Source of the DNA: Longimicrobiales bacterium
Lineage (GTDB): Bacteria > Gemmatimonadota > Gemmatimonadetes > Longimicrobiales > Gaopeijiaceae
Assembly (NCBI GenBank): GCA_028279425.1
Contig: JANQNV010000172.1
Span: 1-64,000, forward strand
DNA length: 64,000 nt
Direction: 5' to 3'
Each line of letters opens with the position of its first letter. The stretch's first letter is position 1. Below are positions 42,038 through 50,179 of the stretch, in pieces. Made by a program: the position numbers and the translations under genes. The notes beneath the pieces were generated by a model. The model worked only from the letters and a program-made list of their open reading frames with translations. It was not told the origin of the DNA and made no database searches.

Positions 42038-42372
42038 CTGGCTTCTTCCAGCGATGTAACTTATCCTCCTCATTGGCGTAAGTTTTTCGTCATCTCGGAT
42101 TCCAATCGGGAATCCGGACGTTGGGGTGAGCGCGGGGTGGGGATTGGCGACGGGAGGGTGGTGGGGATGAGTTCGTGGGTGATTCAGCTGTACTGTGCAC
42201 CTCCCGAGGCGACGTTCGCTCGCCTCGTGTCCTCTGCTCTATCTGCGTGCGCCCCTGCCATTCGGCGAGGAGGTGCCCCCTCAGCGATCTCGAGCGGCGC
42301 GTGACTGCGCGCCGTGAGCCGGCTCGGCCGTTCAGGTCGAGCCCATCGACTACTCGAACTCGAGAGCACACA
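42038..42372. other. Intergenic leader region upstream of susC
   Basis: 335 bp without a supportable gene, between the HEAT lipoprotein stop and the SusC start. The left third is relatively AT-rich (around TAACTTATCC and AAGTTTTTCG) and is the most likely promoter area. An 8-bp perfect dyad is listed separately. The remainder is GC-rich 5' leader of unclear function. Confidence 0.6.
42096..42116. promoter_or_regulatory. Perfect 8-bp dyad upstream of susC
   Basis: CGGATTCC and GGAATCCG flank a 5-nt AATCG. It lies 257 bp before the SusC ATG and 58 bp after the previous stop. Without a T tract it is less likely a terminator than an operator for the SusCD operon. The regulator is unknown. Confidence 0.4.
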
Positions 42373-45300
42373 ATGAAGAGACTTCTGTTCGGACTGTCGC
42401 GGCTGGCTATGGCCGCGGCCTTGCTCCTGCCCGCCGCTGCGGCGGCGCAGGATACCGGGGGTCGGATCATCGGCACGGTGACCGACGCCTCGGGCGAGCC
42501 GCTTTCTGCGGTTCAGATCTATATCGAGAACACCAGCATCGGTGGCCTGTCGCAGGAAAACGGGCGCTTCCTCCTCCTCAATGTGCCGGCCGGCAACTAT
42601 ACGGTCGTGGCACAGCGCATCGGCTATGCGACCGCGCAGGAGACCAACGTGGTCGTCACGGCGGGTCAAGACGCGACGCTCGAGATCCGGATGTCGGTCA
42701 CGGCGCTGTCGATGAACGAAATCGTCGTCACGGGTGTGGTCGATCCGGTGGAGGGCATCAAGCTGCCCTTCACTGTGGGCAAGGTCAGCGCCGAAGACCT
42801 GCAGGTGGCGCCGGTGGTCAACCCGGTCACGGCGCTCGCCGGCAAGGTGGCGGGCGTGAACATCGTACAGGGAAGCGGTCAGCCTGGCGACGGGGCCGAC
42901 GTGCTGCTCCGGACGCCGACCTCGATCTGGGAAGACTCCCATCCGATGTACGTCATTGATGGCGTCATCCTGTCGACTGGCAGCGATGTAGGGTCGACTG
43001 TCGACTTGAATGGTTTGGACATCGAATCGATCGAGGTGGTGAAGGGTGCTGCTGCGGCGTCGCTGTATGGATCGCGGGCCGCGAATGGTGTGATTCAGAT
43101 CCGGACCAAGAGAGGATCGGAACTCGCCCAGGGTCAGACCCGCTTCACGGTGCGATCCGAGTTTGGGCAGAGTTCTCTGCCGACCCGGGTGGACCAGGCG
43201 ATGGCTCACCAGTTCCTTCAGGCGCCCGATGGCACTTGGATCGACGAGACTGGGGCCGCCGTCGACCGGGCGAACCGAGTGGTCGGTCCGACCAACATGG
43301 TCGACCAGCCCTACCAGACGCAGCTCTTCGACAACCTGGGTTCGTTCTTCAACCCCGGGGGGTTCGCCTCGTTAGCGGCTACGATGTCGGCGAACTCGGC
43401 AAGCACGAACTTCTTCGTGTCAGGTGAGCAACGGACGACCGAAGGCGCTCTGGAAAACAATGACGGGTTCCAGCAGACGAGCTTCCGCGTCAACGTTGAC
43501 CATCGCCTTCGAGACAACCTGAGCGTATCCGCGAACGTCTTCCACTCCAGGAGTGTCCAGGACGAACTCTCAGGTGGGCCCTTCCGCCCGATTCTGTCGT
43601 ACGAGCCAGACATCAATCTTGGGCTCCGCGACGCAAGCGGGAACTTCCTTCAGTTGCCCGATCCGACCCAGGTGACGGAGAATCCGATCTGGCGTCAGGG
43701 CTCGCGCGATAACGAGAACAAGCGGAATCGGACCTTGGCCTCGGCCGACGTGCGGTTCAATCCGTTCTCTTGGCTGCGTCTGTCGGGCAACTTCTCCTAC
43801 GATCGATCCCAGGAAGACAACAAGGTCTACGTTCCGCGCGGCGTCATTACCTCGGTCATCAACGAGACGGAGTCGACGGGCCTCCTCGTTTACGAAAACG
43901 AAGACATCGAGGCTTTGAATGGCTCGCTCGACGCGCAGTTCATCTACAACTTCTCCGATCTTACCGCGCGGGCGACCCTGCGTGGGATCTTCGAGCGTGA
44001 GCGTGAACTCTACAACGAGGTAGAGGGGCGTGATTTCGCGGTCCTCGGCGTCGAAGATATCGACGCGGCGGGCTCGCTCTTTGGCACGTCTCAGTTGGAG
44101 GAAATTCGCTCCGACGGGTATTTGGCCGACCTGGCCCTCGACTACAAGGATCGCTACACCGGGTCATTCCTGGTCCGCCGCGACGGGTCATCGCTATTCG
44201 GTCCTGAGGCCCGGTGGAACACCTTCTTCCGGGCCGGCGGAGCTTGGCTCATGGGACGCGAGTCGTGGTTCCCCTTCGACTTCCTGACCGAGTTCAAGCT
44301 TCGCTACGCGTACGGCACAGCGGGGAATCGACCGAACTTCTTCCGTCGTTACGAGACCTGGGATGTAAATGGGCTGACGGGTGCCGTGGGCAAGGGCACG
44401 CTCGGAAACCGCAATCTACTGCCCGAGATTACGCACGAGCAGGACATGGGCTTCGACGCGATCATCAACGATCGCTTTCAGGTCAGGTTCTCGTACATCA
44501 ACACGCGTACGGAGGACCTGATTATCGGTGTGCCGCTCTCGGCCGTGACGGGCTACAGCACTCAGTTCCAGAATACCGGTGCGCAGACCGGAAACACCTT
44601 CGAGCTCGAACTCGAAGCGGCGCTCATAGCGCGACCGGACATGAGTTGGTCGACCACGTTGGTAGCGGACAGGAGCCGATCGACCATCACCGAATGGAAT
44701 CGCTCCTGCTTCTTCGATGGTATCGAGAACCAGCAGAACTACTGCCAGGACGCAGGACTCGCCGAGATGTGGGGTGAGCGGTTCATTGCGTCCACGACCG
44801 ATCTCCCGGAGGAACTCCAGGCCAATGCTGACCAGTTCCAAGTGAACGACGACGGATACCTGGTGTGGGTCGGTTCGGGAGCGTCTTGGCAGGACGGCCT
44901 TACCTCCGACGGCCAGCCGAACCTCTGGGGCACGTCTTCGCCCGATCTGACCTACGGCGGTTCAGCCCTTCGCTGGGGGATTCCGCTGGTCGAACTCGAC
45001 GAAAACGGCCAGCCTCTCGTTCAGCTCCTGGACCAGAGTTTCCCCGACGTTCAGTTGGGATGGGTCAACAATTTCCGATGGAAGGGGCTCTCGGTGTTTT
45101 CGCAGCTCCAGGCCAACGTGGGTGGGGCGATCCTCAACCAGACGCGTCAGCGCGGGTACCAGGACGTTCGCCACGGTGATCTCGACCAGACGGGCAAGGC
45201 CCTCCAGAACCGCAAGACGATCGAGTACTACCAGGCTCTGTACAATTTCAACAACGTAAGCAGCCATTTCATCGAAGATGGTGGCTTCATTCGACTCCGT

Positions 45301-45525
45301 GAGCTCGCGGTCAACTACACCTTGAGCCCCGATCAGATTTCTAGGTTCAAGCTCGACCAGCTGGGTGCGTCGGGGATCACTATCGGGCTGACCGGCCGCA
45401 ACTTGTTCACGATCACCGACTACACGGGCTACGATCCCGAGGTCGGGAACGTGCTGGAGCGAGTGGACGACTTCGCCTATCCGAACATGCGGACCATCAC
45501 GGGTCAGCTCTCCATCGTCTTCTGA
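42373..45525 (+). CDS. SusC/RagA family TonB-linked outer membrane protein
   Basis: 1050 residues. The signal peptide MKRLLFGLSRLAMAAALLL is cut near AAAQD. A carboxypeptidase-regulatory-like beta domain spans about 30-115 (GRIIGTVTDASGEPLSAVQIYI). The TonB plug spans about 130-240, with the SusC-type PMYVIDGV, EVVKGAAAASLYGSRAANGVIQI. A 22-strand barrel follows and ends MRTITGQLSIVF. SusC transports substrate in concert with the SusD lipoprotein downstream, 11 bp away. Only a weak GAG precedes the ATG. Substrate not predictable, although glycans and peptides are usual. Confidence 0.93.
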   Translation: MKRLLFGLSRLAMAAALLLPAAAAAQDTGGRIIGTVTDASGEPLSAVQIYIENTSIGGLSQENGRFLLLNVPAGNYTVVAQRIGYATAQETNVVVTAGQDATLEIRMSVTALSMNEIVVTGVVDPVEGIKLPFTVGKVSAEDLQVAPVVNPVTALAGKVAGVNIVQGSGQPGDGADVLLRTPTSIWEDSHPMYVIDGVILSTGSDVGSTVDLNGLDIESIEVVKGAAAASLYGSRAANGVIQIRTKRGSELAQGQTRFTVRSEFGQSSLPTRVDQAMAHQFLQAPDGTWIDETGAAVDRANRVVGPTNMVDQPYQTQLFDNLGSFFNPGGFASLAATMSANSASTNFFVSGEQRTTEGALENNDGFQQTSFRVNVDHRLRDNLSVSANVFHSRSVQDELSGGPFRPILSYEPDINLGLRDASGNFLQLPDPTQVTENPIWRQGSRDNENKRNRTLASADVRFNPFSWLRLSGNFSYDRSQEDNKVYVPRGVITSVINETESTGLLVYENEDIEALNGSLDAQFIYNFSDLTARATLRGIFERERELYNEVEGRDFAVLGVEDIDAAGSLFGTSQLEEIRSDGYLADLALDYKDRYTGSFLVRRDGSSLFGPEARWNTFFRAGGAWLMGRESWFPFDFLTEFKLRYAYGTAGNRPNFFRRYETWDVNGLTGAVGKGTLGNRNLLPEITHEQDMGFDAIINDRFQVRFSYINTRTEDLIIGVPLSAVTGYSTQFQNTGAQTGNTFELELEAALIARPDMSWSTTLVADRSRSTITEWNRSCFFDGIENQQNYCQDAGLAEMWGERFIASTTDLPEELQANADQFQVNDDGYLVWVGSGASWQDGLTSDGQPNLWGTSSPDLTYGGSALRWGIPLVELDENGQPLVQLLDQSFPDVQLGWVNNFRWKGLSVFSQLQANVGGAILNQTRQRGYQDVRHGDLDQTGKALQNRKTIEYYQALYNFNNVSSHFIEDGGFIRLRELAVNYTLSPDQISRFKLDQLGASGITIGLTGRNLFTITDYTGYDPEVGNVLERVDDFAYPNMRTITGQLSIVF

Positions 45526-45536
45526 GGATAGATCAT

Positions 45537-47099
45537 ATGAAGAAGCCTAGAATGGCCCTGTTTGGGGCTGTCATCCTTGCCGGGCTGGCGGGATGCCAGG
45601 ACCTCGACGTGGTCAACACAAACGATCCAGACGCCGCCCGTGCGCTGTCGAACCCTAGTGATCTGGAATCGCTCGTCATCGGCGCCTGGAATCCGTACTG
45701 GAGTCGGACGCACACCTCCGGCTCGTCGGTCAACGCCATGCCGGTCGTGGCCGACGAGATGACGGCGACATACGCCAACAATGCTGCACTCGACTTGTCT
45801 TCGGAGCCCCGCATTGCGCTGAACAACAATCCTACCGCCACTGCCTCTGGGATTCCGCGGTTTCAATGGGATGACTGGTACGAGGCGCTGTCGAACGCCA
45901 ACGATGGTCTCGTCGCTCTCAATGAGGGGCTGATCATTGATGACGATGGTGTGGCCGGGACTCGCACACATGCGACTCGCGTCTGGGCAAAGCACATGCA
46001 GGGAGTCGCGTTGGGCTACATCAGCCTCATCTTCGACCAGGGCTACATCGTTCTCGAGGACACCGATCTGGGTGCGCTTGAGCTAAGGCCCTACACAGAG
46101 ATCCGCGAAACCGCGATTGCTTCTCTCGAAGAGGCCATCCAGCTGGCTAACTCGCAGGGTGATTTCACCTTGGGGGGCGACGTCCTCAATGGCGTGCCTG
46201 TCACTCGCGATCTGATCGTGCGGCTGTCGAACGCCTACATCGCTCGATTCATGGTGCTGGGTGCGCGCACACCCGCCGAACGCGACGCGGTGGATTGGAA
46301 CCGGGTCATGCAGGCTGCCGACAACGGGATCGTCGAGGACCATGTGACGATCCAGGAGGATGAGGTGCGCCAGAGTAACCTCTACCTCAGGGCGACCAAC
46401 GATGGTTCGTTTCAGCAACGGGCCGACTACAAACACATCGGGTGGTCCGACGTGTCGGGCAATTTCCAGAACTGGCTCAATACTGCCATCCCCGACCGGG
46501 AGAAGTTCCTCATCAGCACGCCGGACCGCCGCATTACGGGCGAGACCCCCGAGTCGGATGGGAAGTACTTCGAGTACCTTGAGGAGGAGCGCTTCCGCCC
46601 CGAGCGCGGCACGTATCACTTCTCGTACTATCAGTGGGACATCGGCCAGACGCCGGACGTTGAGGGGCCGGCGTGGGAGAACGGCCCAGCCGTGCTGTAC
46701 CACCTCGAAGAGCAGCAGCTGTATCGCGCTGAGGCGATGCTCCGCACCGGGAACGCGGGGGGCGCGGCGGCGATCATCAATGAAACTCGCGTGGCCAACG
46801 GCGAGCTTCCGCCGGTCACCGCCGCGGGTGTGCCTGATGCGCCAGATTGTGTGCCCAGGCGCGCGGACGGTTCATGTGGCGATTTGGCGTGGGCGCTGTA
46901 CTACGAGCGCATGATCGAACTCACCGGTACCGACGCATTGCGCGCGTGGATGGACAAGCGCGGATTCGGCCAATTGACGGCCGGTACCTTTTACCACATG
47001 CCGATCCCTGGGCGGGAGCTGGCCAACACCAACCTCCCGATCTACACCTTCGGGGGTGTGGCTGGCGAAGGAGCGGCGGCCGGCGGGGAAGCCGGCTAG
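45537..47099 (+). CDS. SusD/RagB family outer-membrane lipoprotein
   Basis: 520 residues with lipoprotein signal MKKPRMALFGAVILAGLAGC. SusD hallmarks are the N-terminal DLDVVNTNDPDAARALSNP, the TPR-like helices with WAKHMQGVALGYISLIFDQG, and the C-terminal half ending LPIYTFGG. It partners the SusC protein encoded 11 bp upstream and closes the pore as a surface lid. A very strong hairpin begins about 40 bp after the stop, before the next lipoprotein gene. Confidence 0.9.
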   Translation: MKKPRMALFGAVILAGLAGCQDLDVVNTNDPDAARALSNPSDLESLVIGAWNPYWSRTHTSGSSVNAMPVVADEMTATYANNAALDLSSEPRIALNNNPTATASGIPRFQWDDWYEALSNANDGLVALNEGLIIDDDGVAGTRTHATRVWAKHMQGVALGYISLIFDQGYIVLEDTDLGALELRPYTEIRETAIASLEEAIQLANSQGDFTLGGDVLNGVPVTRDLIVRLSNAYIARFMVLGARTPAERDAVDWNRVMQAADNGIVEDHVTIQEDEVRQSNLYLRATNDGSFQQRADYKHIGWSDVSGNFQNWLNTAIPDREKFLISTPDRRITGETPESDGKYFEYLEEERFRPERGTYHFSYYQWDIGQTPDVEGPAWENGPAVLYHLEEQQLYRAEAMLRTGNAGGAAAIINETRVANGELPPVTAAGVPDAPDCVPRRADGSCGDLAWALYYERMIELTGTDALRAWMDKRGFGQLTAGTFYHMPIPGRELANTNLPIYTFGGVAGEGAAAGGEAG

Positions 47100-47139
47100 G
47101 CTCCCGACCGTTCGCGTGAAGCTCGTTGTTTCGTGGCGT

Positions 47140-47164
47140 GCCCCGGGGGAACCGCCCCCGGGGC
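47140..47164 (+). terminator. Strong hairpin with trailing T-rich run after susD
   Basis: Perfect 10-bp arms GCCCCGGGGG and CCCCCGGGGC with a 5-nt loop, followed by CGCATCTTCTTT. It lies 40 bp after the susD stop and 28 bp before the ATG of the next gene, whose GGAGG starts 14 bp after the hairpin. It fits an intrinsic terminator or attenuator that lowers expression of the downstream lipoproteins relative to SusCD. Confidence 0.7.
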
Positions 47165-47192
47165 CGCATCTTCTTTCGGAGGTAGTGTGAAC

Positions 47193-47690
47193 ATGATTCG
47201 CGGTGTACGCGGACTGCTGATGATCGGCTTGGCGGTGAGTGCTGTGGGCTGCGCTGCCGGCGGTGCGGGCGGGGGAGGTGGTCCGTCGGGCTACTCGCAG
47301 AATTTGGGCTCGTTCGAACCGGACCAGATCATCTCGGAGAGTCTCGACTACATTCAGCGCCTGAGCTACGACGTCGAAGTCAACAATGGCGTGCCCGCGA
47401 TCCTGATTCAGACCTTCTGGCGCAACCTTCGCCCCACCGACTTGGAGCGTGAGGCAGGGGTCACGGAGGTGCGGAATCGGATCCGAGTCCTCGGCCGTCA
47501 GAGAATGGGGACGGCGACCTCGACCAACGCGACCGAGTTCTACGTGGCTACGTTCCAAATCGAGCGTCAGGTACGCATGGGCAACGGCGAAGCTTGGCAG
47601 GAGCGTCCAGCGGCCCCCGACTTCCTGGAATGGGCACGTACCTCGGCCCGAGAACTCCAGCTCCAGCTGGAGTCGGGGCGGCGGGACTAG
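47193..47690 (+). CDS. Hypothetical lipoprotein downstream of SusCD
   Basis: 165 residues. The signal MIRGVRGLLMIGLAVSAVGC has the lipobox AVGC. A Gly-rich spacer GGAGGGGGPSG follows. The folded part (ISESLDYIQRLSYDVEVNNG to FQIERQVRMGNGEAW) is unrecognised. GGAGG sits about ten bases before ATG 47193; an in-frame GTG at 47187 is the alternative start. Its position after SusCD suggests an accessory surface lipoprotein of that system. Confidence 0.65.
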   Translation: MIRGVRGLLMIGLAVSAVGCAAGGAGGGGGPSGYSQNLGSFEPDQIISESLDYIQRLSYDVEVNNGVPAILIQTFWRNLRPTDLEREAGVTEVRNRIRVLGRQRMGTATSTNATEFYVATFQIERQVRMGNGEAWQERPAAPDFLEWARTSARELQLQLESGRRD

Positions 47691-47692
47691 GA

Positions 47693-48445
47693 ATGAACCG
47701 CCTACTCGCGGGGATGCTACTTGCCGTCGTGCCCTCGACCGGCTGTTTCGACGACGAAATTACACCGCCGGGCCCGGACGACGATGTTCGGATAACCTAT
47801 GTGGGGGAGGCCGTCACCGACTCTGTCGAGGGGGCCGTCGACGCTGTCCGGTTCTTCGTGTCGGAGGCGGGTTCGGAGGATCGCCCGCTTCCCAACCTCA
47901 CCGCCTTCTTCATTCCCGAGGGAGAGTCCTGTGGGAGCGTGTCGCCGGAGTCAGTTCGCACGAACGAAGAGGGCATTGCCGAAACGCAGTGGCGGCTTGG
48001 GGACCTGGCTGGGCCGTGTACGCTGCGTACGCGGGTCGTCAACTCGGCTGGCCTGTTGCTCGAGTTTCTCGATGTCACTGCCGAGGTGCTCCATGGGCAG
48101 GCCGTTCTGTTGGGCTGGATCAACGAAGGTGAGAGCGTGACAGCCAATGGAACCCTGAGTCCGACTGGGAGTGAGGCCGTAGCATTCGATCGCTTGTCGA
48201 ATGAGGTGCCCTGGCGGTTCCGCGTCATTTCCGGGCCCGTGCAGACGGTTGGGACAGAGTTCGATTCGCAGGGTGCGCGCACCCTGGTTGCCTCTGGCGT
48301 GGTCGGCGCCGGCCGAATCGCGGTCGAGAGTCGCTGGGGCGATGCGGTGGTGCTTGACCTCTGCGTAACCGCGGGGACGCCGGCCGCGGATATTCGACTA
48401 GACCTGACGCCCCCGGGCGGAACACCGCCAGCATGCGACGCGTGA
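47693..48445 (+). CDS. Lipoprotein with Big-1-type Ig-like domain
   Basis: 250 residues. The lipoprotein signal MNRLLAGMLLAVVPSTGC has the lipobox STGC. The middle resembles a bacterial Ig-like (Big-1/intimin-type) domain, with VRFFVSEAGSEDRPLPNLTA, SVSPESVRTNEEGIAETQWRLG and CTLRTRVVNSAG. The remainder is beta-rich and unrecognised. It begins 2 bp after the preceding gene ends and is probably the last gene of the SusCD-associated set. A surface-binding or spacer role is likely. Confidence 0.65.
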   Translation: MNRLLAGMLLAVVPSTGCFDDEITPPGPDDDVRITYVGEAVTDSVEGAVDAVRFFVSEAGSEDRPLPNLTAFFIPEGESCGSVSPESVRTNEEGIAETQWRLGDLAGPCTLRTRVVNSAGLLLEFLDVTAEVLHGQAVLLGWINEGESVTANGTLSPTGSEAVAFDRLSNEVPWRFRVISGPVQTVGTEFDSQGARTLVASGVVGAGRIAVESRWGDAVVLDLCVTAGTPAADIRLDLTPPGGTPPACDA

Positions 48446-48533
48446 CACAGAGATAGGAACGAAGCGGGGCCAGCAGCCTGGCCAGCACCCTCACCGGGCG
48501 AACTGCGCGATTCGGGGGAAGGAGGAACGTGAG

Positions 48534-49328
48534 GTGAGACGGGTCGACGGGGCCGTGGGGTTCCCTGCCACGTGGGCCATGCTTGCGCTGGTGTGTCTCG
48601 CCGCGCCCGCCTGGGGCCAGGCCGTTATGGGTACCGTGGTTGACGTCGACGGCCAGCCGATTTCCGATGTGCTCGTCACGCTCGCCCACGTCGTCGACCA
48701 GGAGTTCCCGGAAGAGAGGCTTCAGCGGACGATCACCTCCGCCTCGGGCCGTTTCGGCTTCAACGTCGAGGCGGACGGCAACTACGTCCTCAAGGCCGAG
48801 CGATTGGGTCTGGCGACCTATACGTCCGACCTGATTCGCCTGCGCCGCGGGGAGCCGGTCGATCTCGAACTCCTACTCGAGGTCGAACCTCTCGACCTTG
48901 AGCCGCTCGTGGTTACGAGCGCCGTGCGCCCCTGGTGGCAGTTGCTCCAGCCCCCTGGCCTATGGCCGTTCTTCGAGCGGATGGAGGTGTACGGTAGGGA
49001 GGGCCGGGGTCGCTTCTTCACGCCGCGCCAAGTCGAGATGTGGAGGGGGCTTCCCGCCCGGAGTGCGCTGATGGCCGCGATTCCAGGCCTGAGCCCGATG
49101 CGTCGCTCGACGATCGGATCGGCGAGGTGCGAACCCCTCGTGTTCATCGACGGTGCCTACTTCGGACCGGGCGCGTTCGAAAACCTCGATCGCCTGATCG
49201 ACGCGCACAGCCTTACCGCGGTCGAGGTGTATCGAGGCGTGAGCCAGACCCCTGTAGAGTTGCAGGTGATCCGCCCCCGCGATGACATCCGCTGCCTGAC
49301 CCTCAGCCTCTGGACCCGCCGGCGCTGA
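48534..49328 (+). CDS. Carboxypeptidase-regulatory-like protein with barrel-less TonB plug
   Basis: 264 residues, start GTG with GGAAGGAGG upstream. After a signal peptide (cut near APAWGQ) comes a carboxypeptidase-regulatory-like domain (VMGTVVDVDGQPISDVLVTL to LEPLVVTS), the same module that starts SusC proteins. Then comes a plug-like segment with the SusC pattern PLVFIDGAYFGPGAF and SLTAVEVYRGVSQTPVELQV, and the protein ends LSLWTRRR. No barrel follows. It is either a truncated receptor relative or a distinct plug-only protein. A decayed copy follows immediately. Confidence 0.7.
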   Translation: MRRVDGAVGFPATWAMLALVCLAAPAWGQAVMGTVVDVDGQPISDVLVTLAHVVDQEFPEERLQRTITSASGRFGFNVEADGNYVLKAERLGLATYTSDLIRLRRGEPVDLELLLEVEPLDLEPLVVTSAVRPWWQLLQPPGLWPFFERMEVYGREGRGRFFTPRQVEMWRGLPARSALMAAIPGLSPMRRSTIGSARCEPLVFIDGAYFGPGAFENLDRLIDAHSLTAVEVYRGVSQTPVELQVIRPRDDIRCLTLSLWTRRR

Positions 49329-50163
49329 TGTGGGTCCGGGTCAAGTCTGTTGCCTTGGTCGTGGGGGTCTTCCTGGTGGGGTATGCGGTGCCCGCCACGC
49401 CTGCGCAGGGACAGCTTCTCATCGGTACTGTGATCGACGTCTAGGGTGAGCCGATCTCCGGTGTGCTCGTCACCCTCGCGCAGCTCGTCGACGGCGAATT
49501 CCCCGAAGACAGCTTGAAGCGCACCGTCACCCCGGCCTCGGGGTGGTTCGGCTTCGACGTTGGGCACACGGGTGACTACGTGGTCCAGGCGCAGCGGTTG
49601 GGACTGGCAACCTTCACCTCCGACCCGATACGGTTGACCCGGGGAGAGCCGGTGGACCTGGCGCTGACCCTCGAAGTCGAGCCCCTTGAGCTGGAGCCTC
49701 TGGTGGTGACGAGTTCCGCCCACCCCTGGTGGGAGCTGTTGCAGCCTCCTGGTCTATGGTCTTCGAACGCAGGGAGTGGTACCGCAAGGAAGGGCGTGGT
49801 CGCTTCTTCACTCCTCGCGAGGTCGAGATGTGGAGGGGGCTCCCTGTAGCCTCCGCTCTCGCCGCGAGCGTCCCTTACCTTAGAGCGGTCCCGGATACTC
49901 TCACGGGAGAGCTGCACCTGAAGGGTCCGCGGGGCTGCCGCCCCAGCGTGTACATCAACGGCGCCCTCGCCAGAACCAGTTTGGTTCGGCGGAGGGGGCG
50001 CGACACCCTCGACATACCGCTGGGCCGCCTCATCGATTCTCACAGCTTGGGGGCCGTCGAGTCGTACCGGGGGCCGAGCCAGCTTCCGGGCGAGCTCATG
50101 TCGCTGTCGCGTGGCGTAGACCGGACATGCTCGGCGGTGGGCCTCTGGACCCGTCGGCGCTCA
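49328..50163 (+). pseudogene. Decayed tandem paralogue of the barrel-less plug protein
   Basis: Begins with an ATG overlapping the stop of the intact copy (TGATG) and encodes a good signal peptide (MWVRVKSVALVVGVFLVGY). Compared with the intact copy it has an in-frame TAG at 49442-49444. It also has a 4-bp deletion near 49759, where the neighbour reads CCGTT and this copy reads T, which shifts the frame. Finally its stop has changed to TCA at 50161-50163, so the shifted frame runs on to 50304. Protein-level similarity is clear across all lesions (GRGRFFTPREVEMWRGLP, SLGAVESYRGPSQLPGEL, GLWTRRR). Recent decay is likely. Confidence 0.85.
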
Positions 50164-50179
50164 CGCCCCACCGTGGGGC

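Noticed and set aside
48468-48483. GGCCAG/CTGGCC stem between the Big-1 lipoprotein and the plug-like gene
   Set aside because: Six base pairs with a 4-nt loop and no T tract; not distinguishable from chance.
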